Shown: positions 1 to 8,863, counted from the first letter of the stretch. The stretch: 27,766 nucleotides of DNA from DAINBT01 sp036732785 (GCA_964537505.1 CAZICK010000050.1:1-27766), one strand, 5' to 3'. Notes: generated by a model not told the origin, from the sequence alone. Made by a program: numbers and translations.

Positions 1-10
1 TGCTGACGGA

Positions 11-54
11 AATTGCAGCCGTTCGTAGTAAAAATGAATTTTTAGAGGTTCCCT
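11..54 (-). repeat. Left copy of 44-bp IS-end-like repeat
   Basis: This segment matches 6363-6406 in the same orientation at 43 of 44 positions. Read on the minus strand it begins AGGGAACCTC and includes the near-palindrome AAAAAT-TC-ATTTTT. At the right copy the same sequence runs into a transposase-like reading frame, so I take this as the end of an insertion sequence whose body would lie to the left of the window. Here the similarity stops by about position 11, so this copy is either truncated or a diverged relative. Confidence 0.7.
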
Positions 55-81
55 AAAAGTTAAAGTTGGTAATAACTGGTT

Positions 82-1761
82 ATGAGAATAGCGCTGGCAC
101 AATTTAACGCTTCGGTTGGTGATATCAGGGGAAACACCAAAAAAATGCGAAGATTAAGCACCAAAGCATACGATTTAGGTGCTGATATTGTTGTGTTCCC
201 GGAAATGGCTATATGCGGTTATCCTCCGGAAGACCTGTTGCTCAAAAAATATTTTTTAGAGGATAACCACCTTGCGGTAAAACATCTGGCAAAGAGATGT
301 TCTGAAATTACCATCATTGTTGGTTTCGCAGAGGCAAATGAAAAAGGATCTTTTAACTCGCTTGCTGTGTTGCAAAACGGCAGGATTACAAAAATTTACC
401 GCAAAAGCATCCTGCCTAACTACGGTGTTTTTGATGAACAACGCTATTTTCAGCCCGGGACCGAAGCGGTGAGAATTGTAATCGATGACGCAGCAGCAGC
501 TTTTACAATTTGCGAAGATATCTGGCGACTCAATTGGCTGGATAGTTTTTATGCCAGGACACCAGGAATAGACATAATCATAAATATTTCTGCATCTCCT
601 TTTCATGTAAGTAAATTCCAGCAAAGACAGGAAATTCTCTGTGAATGTGCAAAACATTTCAACTGTACCGTTGCTTATTGCAACATGGTTGGCGGTCAGG
701 ATGAACTGGTTTTTGACGGCAGAAGCATGTTTGTAAACTCATCGGGCCAGGTTATCTGCCAGGCAAAAGCATTTGCAGAAGATATCCTTCTGGCAGATTT
801 ATCGATAGACCGGAACACGGGAAATAAGTTTCTCCACGTACCCGATTGTAACAGCTCCGCTCTCCACTTGCCGACAGAGCCTGTTACTGAAATCTATCAG
901 GCACTTGTTGTGGGAACCAGAGACTATGTACAAAAAAACGGTTTTTCCAAGGCCATAATAGGATTAAGCGGCGGAATAGATTCATCACTGACCGCCGCTA
1001 TCGCCGTGGATGCTTTGGGTGCCAAAAAAATCATAGGGGTAACTATGCCGTCGAAATTCAACAGCCAGGATACTATTAAGGATGCCCAACTGCTGGCGGA
1101 TAATCTGGATATCGAGTTCTATAGTATTCCCATTGAAACGGTGCTTGATAAGTTCAATAGCTTGTTCGGTAAATTTGATAAATGGTCCACCGAGACAATA
1201 GCTTACGAAAATCTCCAGGCCAGGATTCGCGGATGCGTACTTATGTCTTTGAGTAATAGTTATGGCTGGCTCGTCTTAACCACAAGCAACAAAAGCGAAA
1301 CGGCTGTTGGATACGCCACTCTCTATGGTGACACAGCCGGTGGTTTTGCAGTACTTAAGGATGTCCCCAAAACAATGGTGTACAAGTTAGCTGAATATAT
1401 AAACAAAATTCATCGCCGAGAAGCTATTCCTATTACTGTGATAAACCGTCCGCCAAGTGCCGAGCTAAGAGAAAATCAAAAGGATACAGATTCTCTTGGC
1501 TCGTATGATGTCCTGGACAGGATAATTGCCGGTTATGTCGAGCAGGATAAATCGGCGTATGAACTTGTCAAAGATGGTTTGCCAAAGAAAACAGTTGATC
1601 GGGTTATTGGTATGATAGACCGTAATGAATACAAAAGAAGACAATCGCCACCAGGGATTAAAATCACTCCGAAAGCATTTGGCAAAGACAGGCGAATGCC
1701 AATAACAAACCTTTACACCTTTGACAACTTCAGAATAAATAAAAAAATACCCAGAACATAA
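82..1761 (+). CDS. nadE: Glutamine-dependent NAD+ synthetase
   Basis: It catalyses the last step of NAD+ synthesis: ATP-dependent amidation of deamido-NAD+ with ammonia from glutamine, in the cytoplasm. The 559-aa length fits the fused two-domain bacterial form. Residues 1 to about 250 are a nitrilase-type glutaminase domain with the expected Glu-Lys-Cys triad: E41 in FPEMAICGYPPED, K108 in YRKSILPNYGVFDE and C144 in FTICEDIW. From about residue 270 comes the synthetase domain with the PP-loop LSGGIDSS (about 295-302) and the motif TTSNKSE. The first ATG is used; no clear Shine-Dalgarno precedes it. carB starts 24 nt after the stop, so the two are probably cotranscribed, although NAD and carbamoyl phosphate synthesis are linked only by glutamine amidotransfer. 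Identification is secure. Confidence 0.96.
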   Translation: MRIALAQFNASVGDIRGNTKKMRRLSTKAYDLGADIVVFPEMAICGYPPEDLLLKKYFLEDNHLAVKHLAKRCSEITIIVGFAEANEKGSFNSLAVLQNGRITKIYRKSILPNYGVFDEQRYFQPGTEAVRIVIDDAAAAFTICEDIWRLNWLDSFYARTPGIDIIINISASPFHVSKFQQRQEILCECAKHFNCTVAYCNMVGGQDELVFDGRSMFVNSSGQVICQAKAFAEDILLADLSIDRNTGNKFLHVPDCNSSALHLPTEPVTEIYQALVVGTRDYVQKNGFSKAIIGLSGGIDSSLTAAIAVDALGAKKIIGVTMPSKFNSQDTIKDAQLLADNLDIEFYSIPIETVLDKFNSLFGKFDKWSTETIAYENLQARIRGCVLMSLSNSYGWLVLTTSNKSETAVGYATLYGDTAGGFAVLKDVPKTMVYKLAEYINKIHRREAIPITVINRPPSAELRENQKDTDSLGSYDVLDRIIAGYVEQDKSAYELVKDGLPKKTVDRVIGMIDRNEYKRRQSPPGIKITPKAFGKDRRMPITNLYTFDNFRINKKIPRT

Positions 1762-1785
1762 TTTAGAGAACTGTAAGAACGGGCG

Positions 1786-4700
1786 ATGCCGAAACGCAAG
1801 GACATTAAAAAGATATTAATTATAGGTTCTGGCCCCATTGTCATAGGCCAGGGTTGTGAATTTGATTATTCCGGCACCCAGGCCTGTAAAGTACTGAAGC
1901 AGGAGGGCTTTAAAGTTATACTTGTTAACAGCAATCCTGCCACAATAATGACCGACCCGGAAATGGCCGACAGGACATACATTGAGCCGATCACACCGGA
2001 AATCGTCGAGAAAATAATCGCTAAAGAAAAACCCGACAGCCTCCTGCCTACGCTGGGTGGCCAGACAGGACTCAATACCGCTGTGGCATTGGCGGAGAGG
2101 GGGGTATTGAAAAAGTACAAAGTCCGGCTGCTGGGGGCTAATTTAAAGTCGATCAAAAGAGCTGAAGAACGCGACCGCTTCAAGAAGATTATGGAAGATA
2201 TCGGCCTTGAGGTCCCGAAGAGCGGTTATGTCCATTCTTGGCAGGAGGCGCAAAAAATTATCAAAGACATAGGATTCCCCGTTATTATTCGTCCTTCATA
2301 TACATTAGGGGGTATGGGCGGCAATGTTGCTTACAATATGGATGAATACACCGAGTATATTCACTGGGGGCTGCATCTAAGTCCAAAATCCCAGGTTCTT
2401 GTCGAAGAATCCGTCATTGGCTGGAAAGAATATGAACTCGAGGTAATGAGAGACAGAAAAGATAACGTCGTCATTATCTGCTCAATTGAAAACCTTGACC
2501 CTATGGGTATTCATACCGGTGACAGCATTACGGTGGCTCCCGCCCAGACGCTGACCGACAAAGAATATCAAATAATGCGAGACGCCGCATTGAAAATTAT
2601 ACGTGCGATCGGGGTTGAAACCGGCGGCTCGAACATACAATTTGCGGTTAATCCCGAAAATGGCAGGCTCTATGTAATTGAGATGAACCCACGTGTTTCA
2701 CGAAGCTCTGCACTTGCATCAAAAGCCACCGGCTTCCCTATCGCCAAAATCGCCGCTTTACTTGCGGTTGGTTATACGCTCGATGAGATTCCTAACGATA
2801 TTACGAAAAAAACACCGGCTTGCTTTGAGCCGACAATCGATTATTGTGTTACCAAGTGGCCGCGTTTTACTTTCGAGAAATTCCCACAGACTAATCCGGA
2901 GTTGACGGTGCAGATGAAATCGGTCGGAGAAGCGATGGCTATCGGCAGAACGTTCAAAGAATCGCTGCAAAAAGCTATAAGGTCTTTGGAAATAGACCGC
3001 TACTCACTCGACAAAAAGCATACCAATAACGGACTTACTTTGACTCAGTTAAAAAAGAAACTGCAAACAAACTGCTGGGATAAAATATGGTATGTTGCTG
3101 AGGCATTTAGAAGAAAACTTCAGACCGATGAAATTTACCGACTGACAAAAATCGATCCCTGGTTTCTCAATAATATCAATGATATTGTCAGGCTGGAGAA
3201 CAAAATCAAGTCAACTGATTTTGATAAATTCGAGCCGGATTTAATGCGTAAGGCCAAAGAGTATGGGTTCAGTGATAAATATCTGGCAAATGTGTTTAAT
3301 ATGCCGGAAGAACTATTCAGGAAACATCGGCAACAGATGGAAGTTAACGCTGTATATAAAACTGTTGACACCTGCGGAGCCGAATTTGAAGCTCACACAC
3401 CCTATCTTTACTCAACGTTTGAAAGCGAATGCGAGGCTAATCCAACCAATAGAAAGAAAGTCATTATCCTCGGTGGAGGCCCCAATCGTATAGGTCAGGG
3501 AATCGAATTTGATTATTGCTGTGTCCACGCCGCATTTGCACTCAAGGAAATAGGCGTCGAATCAATAATGGTAAACTGCAACCCTGAAACCGTCAGCACC
3601 GACTACGATACTTCAGACAGACTCTATTTTGAGCCGTTGACATTTGAAGATGTAATGAACATCGTTGAAAAAGAAAAGCCCGATGGTGTTATTGTTCAAT
3701 TCGGCGGGCAGACGCCGTTAAAATTAGCCGTGCCTTTGGAAAAAGCCGGCGTCAAGATAATCGGCACTTCACCGGATAGTATTGCCCGGGCTGAGGACCG
3801 CAAGCGTTTCAATAAGCTGGTCGAAAAACTAAAACTGCGCCAGCCTTGCAGTGGAACTGCTACAACGTATGAAGAAACCTTGAAAATCGCGAAAAAACTT
3901 GGGTTCCCCTTACTCATCAGGCCTTCTTTTGTATTGGGCGGTAGAGCGATGGTAATCGTTCACGATGAAAAATCGCTTAGAACCTGCGTTGAAAATGCAA
4001 TCGAAGCTTCAGGTCAGCACCCGATTTTGATAGATAAATTTCTTGACGATGCGACAGAGCTGGACGTTGATGCCATAAGTGATGGCAAACGAGTAGTCGT
4101 TGCCGGGATCATGGAACATATCGAAGAAGCTGGTGTTCATTCCGGCGACAGTGCCTGTTCGCTGCCGCCGATTTCGATAAGCAAAAAACTGTTGAGCGAA
4201 ATTAAAAAACAGACAAAACTATTGGCCCTCGAATTAAAAGTTAAGGGCCTGATGAATATCCAGTTTGCCGTTAAGGACAATGAAATTTACATACTTGAGG
4301 TTAACCCCCGCGCATCACGAACCATTCCGTTTCTTAGCAAATCGATTGGCGTTCCTCTTGCCAAACTTGCGGCTAAAATAATTACCGGCATGACACTCGA
4401 CGAACTGGGCTTTACCAAAGAAGTGTATCGTGACCATTTCGCCGTCAAAGAAGCAGTATTCCCATTCTTGAAATTCCCCGGCATAGATACACTGCTCGGC
4501 CCGGAGATGCTATCTACCGGAGAGGTTATGGGGTTATCGGATGATTTCGGCATTGCTTTCGCAAAGTCCCAGATAGCTGCCGGCAACAGCCTGCCGACAA
4601 AAGGTAACGTACTTTTCAGCGTTAAAGATACCGACAAGAAAAAAGCGGTTGGCCTGGCGGCCCAATTGCAGCAAATGGGTTTTAAAATTGTCGCAACAAA

Positions 4701-4995
4701 AGGCACGTGCATTGAGTTTATCAATAACAACCTGCCTTCTGAGTTTGTACTCAAAATGACCGAGGGCAGGCCTAATATAGTTGACTGGATAATAAATGGG
4801 AAAATCAGTCTTATAATAAACACAACGATAGGTGCTCAATCGATTAAGGATTCCTTCCCGATAAGAAGAACTGCACTTGATAAACAAATTCCCTATGTAA
4901 CAACGATAAGAGGTGCCGCGGCGGTGGTGAGAGCCATATCCGCGATGAAAGAAAAAAAATTAACTGTAAAGCCTATTCAACATTACAACAGTTAG
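1786..4995 (+). CDS. carB: Carbamoyl-phosphate synthase large subunit
   Basis: It makes carbamoyl phosphate from bicarbonate, two ATP and ammonia delivered by the small subunit, for arginine and pyrimidine synthesis. At 1069 aa it has the normal family length. Two homologous ATP-grasp halves are visible: the first opens with KKILIIGSGPIVIGQGCEFDYSG, the second near residue 560 with KKVIILGGGPNRIGQGIEFDYC. Each contains the ATP-binding and metal-binding strands (QFAVNP...YVIEMNPRVSRSSAL and QFAVKDNEIYILEVNPRASRT). The last ~130 residues form the MGS-like allosteric domain (LFSVKDTDKKKAVGLAAQLQQMG). Translation starts at ATG with only weak ribosome-binding sequence, 24 nt after nadE. carA follows after 8 nt. 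Many bacteria have carA before carB, so the B-A order is notable. Confidence 0.97.
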   Translation: MPKRKDIKKILIIGSGPIVIGQGCEFDYSGTQACKVLKQEGFKVILVNSNPATIMTDPEMADRTYIEPITPEIVEKIIAKEKPDSLLPTLGGQTGLNTAVALAERGVLKKYKVRLLGANLKSIKRAEERDRFKKIMEDIGLEVPKSGYVHSWQEAQKIIKDIGFPVIIRPSYTLGGMGGNVAYNMDEYTEYIHWGLHLSPKSQVLVEESVIGWKEYELEVMRDRKDNVVIICSIENLDPMGIHTGDSITVAPAQTLTDKEYQIMRDAALKIIRAIGVETGGSNIQFAVNPENGRLYVIEMNPRVSRSSALASKATGFPIAKIAALLAVGYTLDEIPNDITKKTPACFEPTIDYCVTKWPRFTFEKFPQTNPELTVQMKSVGEAMAIGRTFKESLQKAIRSLEIDRYSLDKKHTNNGLTLTQLKKKLQTNCWDKIWYVAEAFRRKLQTDEIYRLTKIDPWFLNNINDIVRLENKIKSTDFDKFEPDLMRKAKEYGFSDKYLANVFNMPEELFRKHRQQMEVNAVYKTVDTCGAEFEAHTPYLYSTFESECEANPTNRKKVIILGGGPNRIGQGIEFDYCCVHAAFALKEIGVESIMVNCNPETVSTDYDTSDRLYFEPLTFEDVMNIVEKEKPDGVIVQFGGQTPLKLAVPLEKAGVKIIGTSPDSIARAEDRKRFNKLVEKLKLRQPCSGTATTYEETLKIAKKLGFPLLIRPSFVLGGRAMVIVHDEKSLRTCVENAIEASGQHPILIDKFLDDATELDVDAISDGKRVVVAGIMEHIEEAGVHSGDSACSLPPISISKKLLSEIKKQTKLLALELKVKGLMNIQFAVKDNEIYILEVNPRASRTIPFLSKSIGVPLAKLAAKIITGMTLDELGFTKEVYRDHFAVKEAVFPFLKFPGIDTLLGPEMLSTGEVMGLSDDFGIAFAKSQIAAGNSLPTKGNVLFSVKDTDKKKAVGLAAQLQQMGFKIVATKGTCIEFINNNLPSEFVLKMTEGRPNIVDWIINGKISLIINTTIGAQSIKDSFPIRRTALDKQIPYVTTIRGAAAVVRAISAMKEKKLTVKPIQHYNS

Positions 4996-5003
4996 GAACG
5001 AAA

Positions 5004-6122
5004 TTGAAAGCCATTTTATTACTCCAGGACGGTACTATTTTTGAGGGCACTTCTTTTGGCGCTATGGGCCGGAAGTGCGGCGAAGTTGTGTTTAACACAA
5101 GCATGACCGGATACCAGGAAATACTGACTGACCCATCATATAACGAACAGATAATAACAATGACATATCCATTGATCGGCAATTATGGCACTAATAACTC
5201 TGACTGGGAATCTCAAAAAATATTCGCAAGCGGCTTTATCGTCAAAGAAAACTGTCCGTACCCAAGCAACTGGCGAAATAAAAATCCTCTGAGTGATTAC
5301 TTAGAAGCCAATAACGTAATTGGACTTGAAGGTATCGACACAAGAAAGCTTGTAAAACATATCAGAACGCAAGGTGCGATGAAAGGCATTATCTCATCAA
5401 CGGACTTAAATATAGATAAGCTCAAAAAGAAACTCGAAAGTTATCCCGGCCTTGTTGGCAGGGACATTGTCAAAGATGTTACCGTTGAGAAACCATACTT
5501 TTGGAATAAACCTGTAATTGATATATTAAACACATCCCAACAAACACTAGAAAAAAAATATAAGATCATAGCTTTCGATTTTGGCATAAAACAAAACATT
5601 CTCAGACTGCTTTGCTCGCATGGCTGTGATGTAACCGTTGTACCGGCTAAAACGACAGCCAAAGAGGTTTTAGCTCAAAAGCCCGATGGTGTGTTCTTGA
5701 GCAACGGCCCAGGTGATCCTGACCCTGTAACCTATGCCGTTGACACAGTTAAAAGTCTTCTTGGTAAAGTGCCCATTTTCGGAATCTGTCTTGGCCACCA
5801 GATCCTTGCATTAGCACTTGGAGCCAGGACTTATAAACTGAAATTTGGACACAGGGGAGCAAACCACCCGGTCAAAAACCTGCAAACCGGTAAAATCGAG
5901 ATTACCAGTCAAAACCACGGATTCTGCGTTGACATGGACTCACTCAAAAACAAGGACATAGAATTAACGCATTTGAACTTGAATGACAACACGGTTGAAG
6001 GCATTCGATGTGAAAAACTTGCTGCTTTTTCTGTTCAATATCACCCAGAAGCCTCACCAGGACCGCATGATTCAGCGTACCTTTTTGCAGAATTTATAAA
6101 GCTAACCCCCTTATGCACATAA
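5004..6122 (+). CDS. carA: Carbamoyl-phosphate synthase small subunit
   Basis: This is the glutaminase subunit that hydrolyses glutamine and channels ammonia to CarB. It has 372 aa, the usual size. The N-terminal CarA-specific domain starts ILLLQDGTIFEG and contains the conserved NTSMTGYQEILTDPSY segment. The C-terminal class I glutamine amidotransferase domain has the nucleophile elbow FGICLGHQ (C262) and the triad partners H347 and E349 in QYHPEASPGPHD. The start is TTG at 5004, chosen because the family N-terminus begins exactly there and AGGAACG (4994-5000) precedes it, overlapping the carB stop. The 8-nt gap indicates translational coupling with carB. The gene is followed by non-coding DNA and an IS remnant. 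Confidence 0.96.
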   Translation: MKAILLLQDGTIFEGTSFGAMGRKCGEVVFNTSMTGYQEILTDPSYNEQIITMTYPLIGNYGTNNSDWESQKIFASGFIVKENCPYPSNWRNKNPLSDYLEANNVIGLEGIDTRKLVKHIRTQGAMKGIISSTDLNIDKLKKKLESYPGLVGRDIVKDVTVEKPYFWNKPVIDILNTSQQTLEKKYKIIAFDFGIKQNILRLLCSHGCDVTVVPAKTTAKEVLAQKPDGVFLSNGPGDPDPVTYAVDTVKSLLGKVPIFGICLGHQILALALGARTYKLKFGHRGANHPVKNLQTGKIEITSQNHGFCVDMDSLKNKDIELTHLNLNDNTVEGIRCEKLAAFSVQYHPEASPGPHDSAYLFAEFIKLTPLCT

Positions 6123-6187
6123 TCAAAACAACCGCTCGTATTGCTTCAGTCGGAATTGGACATTTCCTGAAATTTAGTTAATCTTTA

Positions 6188-6208
6188 TGATTTGCCAAAG
6201 GCAAATCA
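6188..6208. repeat. Perfect 9-bp stem-loop after carA
   Basis: TGATTTGCC and GGCAAATCA form a perfect 9-bp stem with a 3-nt AAA loop, 66 nt past the carA stop. No T-run follows on either strand, so it is not a canonical intrinsic terminator. It may stabilise the 3' end of the nadE-carBA transcript or cause weak termination. Confidence 0.5.
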
Positions 6209-6253
6209 GATAAAATAGGTGTAAACAATTAAACGCGTTTGCCCAATTCACGC

Positions 6254-6406
6254 TCAACCAGTACGCATGAAACTTTCCGCGAGATCAGATATGCTTTCTT
6301 TTTTGCAGAAAGCCGCTACTGACAAACCACTTTCCTTGTATGTGTCGATGACCATCTGCCAAAATTGCCGCCGTTCGTAGTAAAAATGAATTTTTAGAGG
6401 TTCCCT
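6254..6406 (-). pseudogene. IS66 TnpA-like transposase fragment
   Basis: The minus strand has an open frame of about 50 codons ending at TGA 6254-6256. It reads ERRQFWQMVIDTYKESG, then LSVAAFCKKESIS. The pattern W-x-x-x-I-(x)n-SGLS-x-AAFC-K/R-x-E-x-I-S is characteristic of the small IS66 TnpA/OrfA-type protein. Where the family normally continues (SFYxWRKKL), the sequence becomes unrelated (DLAESFMRTG, then stop), so only the N-terminal part survives. No obvious start codon lies at the beginning. The upstream part of the frame coincides with the 44-bp repeat at 6363-6406, so I read this as the decayed end of an IS. Assignment to IS66 rests on motif recognition only. Confidence 0.65.
6363..6406 (-). 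repeat. Right copy of 44-bp IS-end-like repeat
   Basis: It is identical to 11-54 except for one base (C at 6369 versus A at 17), and in the same orientation. It overlaps the beginning of the IS66 TnpA-like frame on the minus strand. Together the two copies bracket nadE-carB-carA, about 6.3 kb apart. Confidence 0.75.
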
Positions 6407-6422
6407 TAAGTGCTTTTTGCTC

Positions 6423-6464
6423 TTTGCTCACGATTAATTGACCTCCAATTAAATCACGAGCAAA
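6423..6464. repeat. Imperfect inverted repeat, ~18-bp arms
   Basis: TTTGCTCACGATTAATTG (6423-6440) and CAATTAAATCACGAGCAAA (6446-6464) form an imperfect hairpin with a 5-nt loop. The outer seven base pairs are perfect and there is a one-base bulge. It lies between the convergent carA and nucleotidyltransferase genes. No T-run directly follows on either strand. It could be a weak bidirectional terminator or an IS-related dyad. Confidence 0.45.
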
Positions 6465-6549
6465 TTATCCACTTTTCTAAAAACCCCGCAAGATGCACTT
6501 GGCCGAGACCTTACATTTAGGTATGGTTTTCTCGTATGTTATTGTATGT

Positions 6550-7410
6550 CTATTCTGTGGAAAACAAACATCGAGCATTTTTCTGAAGTGAACTATTCCA
6601 ACATGTTGAATGAAAATAGACTTTGTTTTCTGAAACAGGTAATTTTACAGGCTGTTTATTAGAAACACGAATTTGTTTTTTGATAGTTTCTATGTAACAG
6701 CCAATCTCTTCGATAAATGAAACTGTTGGTTGGTAGCGGGTTCGATAAAGTCCTAGTATTTCTTCTAATTCTATTTGATTTGCATAATGTGCTATATATC
6801 TGGCAAGTTTGGGTCCAATTGCAAATCTGAATTTGTTGGCTATCCTTAATGACCTTACAATACACATGGCGGGATTCGGATTATCCTCAAGGTTTATTTC
6901 GATAGTTTTTTTCAAAATTGCCTCGAAGAATCCCTTTGCGTGGATTTTCCTCTTTTGTCCTTTTCTTTTAAACAGTTGCACCGCAACTGCATCTATATCC
7001 AGGAACGTTGTCTTGGGAAAATCAACAAAACTATTTACCTCGACAATCTTTTCCTTAGCTGCCCATGTTTCTGATAGCAACCATAAGTCCACAGACCAAT
7101 CTTGAATTTGTATGGATAGCCCACCGTAAGAATTCCATCTCTTAACATGACCTGCAAATGAATCGGCAACCTTATTAAGATCGGCGCACTCAAGAATAAT
7201 ATCAAGATCACGGGGAATAATGGGTTTATAGTTTTGTGATAGCAATACATCTCTTGCCGCACCACCACATAAAAAAGCATTATTATCATATCCGCAGATT
7301 TCCTGCAGTATTTTATGGCGATGTAATCGCCACTTAGACTTATTATCCACAAATCGCCCTATGCGATCCCTCAGGATATCTTCTAACTTCTGTGTTTCTA
7401 AATTAGCCAT
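6550..7410 (-). CDS. CCA/poly(A)-polymerase-type nucleotidyltransferase
   Basis: This 286-aa protein has the Pol-beta-fold nucleotidyltransferase signature: CGGAARD (residues 48-54), the metal-binding pair D68-x-D70 in PRDLDIIL, and a third acidic residue D108 in WSVDLWLL, all present. A following segment, NPAMCIVRSLRIANKFRF, matches the neck helix of class II CCA-adding enzymes and bacterial poly(A) polymerases (R-x-x-R-x-x-x-x-F). It is shorter than housekeeping CCA enzymes (about 400 aa or more) and its C-terminal half is unfamiliar. It should therefore transfer a nucleotide from NTP to an unknown acceptor, perhaps RNA. The gene overlaps the upstream dNTPase gene by 8 nt (ATG at 7410, dNTPase stop at 7403), so the two are translationally coupled and likely act together. 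The sequence is A+T-rich compared with genes to the right. Family assignment is good; function is unknown. Confidence 0.75.
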   Translation of the reverse strand: MANLETQKLEDILRDRIGRFVDNKSKWRLHRHKILQEICGYDNNAFLCGGAARDVLLSQNYKPIIPRDLDIILECADLNKVADSFAGHVKRWNSYGGLSIQIQDWSVDLWLLSETWAAKEKIVEVNSFVDFPKTTFLDIDAVAVQLFKRKGQKRKIHAKGFFEAILKKTIEINLEDNPNPAMCIVRSLRIANKFRFAIGPKLARYIAHYANQIELEEILGLYRTRYQPTVSFIEEIGCYIETIKKQIRVSNKQPVKLPVSENKVYFHSTCWNSSLQKNARCLFSTE

Positions 7411-8863
7411 TCGTTAACCGTTTATGAAGTGTACATGCAAATGTATCAGTCATTCCACAAATATAATCGGTTACAAGACGCATGCAATGATAATTTTCCG
7501 GTAATTTTATGTCCCCTCGACTCTTATTGTAAACCTCACTATATTTAGACAAAGGGGTCTCTGACAAACCTCGTGTTTTTTCAAAAACCGTACGATAATT
7601 TTCCGATATTAAACTGTATATTTCCTTTTCAAATCGTGTTTGTTCAACGTGCTTCTTTGGTACACCTTCCCAGAAAATATCCATTAAATCATGTATCACT
7701 CGTCTTGCCATTACCTCTAAGGTAAGGTTTTGCTTCGCACAATAAACATGATTACGTCCTGCCTTTTTACAAGCCGTGATTAGTGAGCAGGCCTTGCTAT
7801 CCTTAAATAGTTCATTGTGATAATTACCAATCATAATATCTTCATATTTTTCCTTAAATGTTTCGATTACTGCGTGTACAGACTCGCCTATTGCATAAAT
7901 TTGAAAAGCTTGCGCCATTGCTTCGTCACGAGATTTCCCTCCCAATGCACCTTGGGGACTCTTGTCAATCAATTTCTTCGCTTTCTCAAAACACATCCAT
8001 AACATCTCGGTGTTGTTTTCTGAATACTCTGTTAATTTGCCCTCAAGTTCTTTCCAGTCAATCACACCTTTTTTAATCCCGTCTTCAAGGTCAACTACAG
8101 AAAAAACTATATCATCCGCAGCTTCAACGATAAACGTTATTGGATTCCTCGCTTCTCCGGTACCAGTCTCTTCTCGTACTAAATCGATAATAAGTTTCTC
8201 TGAAGCAAAATATCCAACTTTTAATTTCTCGTGAACACCTTTTTTCTTGTCAAAAAGTTCATCAGAACGGGCAATATATTTACACACAGCCGATATTGTA
8301 CCGCATGTAAAATTAAGCCCATAAAGATCTGATAGTATTTGCAGTCTTGAAACAAGTCGCAGGGTCTGAGCATTTCCTTCAAACTTAAGGAAGTCATTTT
8401 CCAATTGCTTTTTACTGCCGGTAAAATCGCCAAAATTCCAGAAATCTTTTCTATCTTTCTTTTTGAACCATTCTGCAATAGCTTCTTCGCCGGCATGACC
8501 GAAGGGAGGATTACCTAAATCATGTATAAGTCCACAAGTTGCAGCTATAGTTTCAATATCTTTAGCTTGTTCTTCCTTTATTTTTTTCTTATCCTTCTCA
8601 AGCCAACGACCAATAATGCGTGCCATGTCTCGTGCAACGGTAGAGACTTCCAATGAATGAGTCAGACGTGTTCGCACCGAGTCATTGGGATCAAGAGGGA
8701 ACACTTGGGCTTTGTCGTGCATACGCCTTAGGGGAGTGCTGAAAATCGCTCGGTCATAATCTCTCTCGAACTCCGTACGATTGTTTCTTTCCCTTTTTTC
8801 TGACTCAACAAAAAAATTCCTTATACGTACTTCAGACAATAATTTACCCCATTCCATTGTCAT
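7403..8863 (-). CDS. dgt: dGTPase-family HD dNTP triphosphohydrolase
   Basis: Members hydrolyse dNTPs (classically dGTP) to the nucleoside and triphosphate. The 486-aa protein has the complete family signature: FERDYDRAIFSTPLRRMHDKAQVFP, the first HD histidine H69 in RTRLTHSLEVS, the HD pair H114-D115 followed by GNPPFGHAGE (H123), and the distal metal Asp region EAADDIVFSVVDLEDG. No domain appears to be missing. Translation may start at 8863 (MTMEW) or at the next ATG two codons later, which sits 6 nt after AAGAG. It is the first gene of a two-gene operon with the nucleotidyltransferase and has a palindromic operator-like site 26 nt upstream. dGTPase homologues are known both as housekeeping enzymes and as antiphage enzymes that deplete dNTPs. 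The context favours an accessory role, but that is inference. Confidence 0.92.
   Translation of the reverse strand: MTMEWGKLLSEVRIRNFFVESEKRERNNRTEFERDYDRAIFSTPLRRMHDKAQVFPLDPNDSVRTRLTHSLEVSTVARDMARIIGRWLEKDKKKIKEEQAKDIETIAATCGLIHDLGNPPFGHAGEEAIAEWFKKKDRKDFWNFGDFTGSKKQLENDFLKFEGNAQTLRLVSRLQILSDLYGLNFTCGTISAVCKYIARSDELFDKKKGVHEKLKVGYFASEKLIIDLVREETGTGEARNPITFIVEAADDIVFSVVDLEDGIKKGVIDWKELEGKLTEYSENNTEMLWMCFEKAKKLIDKSPQGALGGKSRDEAMAQAFQIYAIGESVHAVIETFKEKYEDIMIGNYHNELFKDSKACSLITACKKAGRNHVYCAKQNLTLEVMARRVIHDLMDIFWEGVPKKHVEQTRFEKEIYSLISENYRTVFEKTRGLSETPLSKYSEVYNKSRGDIKLPENYHCMRLVTDYICGMTDTFACTLHKRLTNG

Noticed and set aside
4287..4823. 178-codon minus-strand open frame inside carB
   Set aside because: It is the antisense shadow of conserved CarB sequence.
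7341..7350. DnaA-box-like TTATCCACA (also TTATCCACT near 6465 and TTATCCACC near 11003)
   Set aside because: The matches are isolated, two lie inside genes, and there is no dnaA/dnaN context or AT-rich unwinding region; chance is likely.
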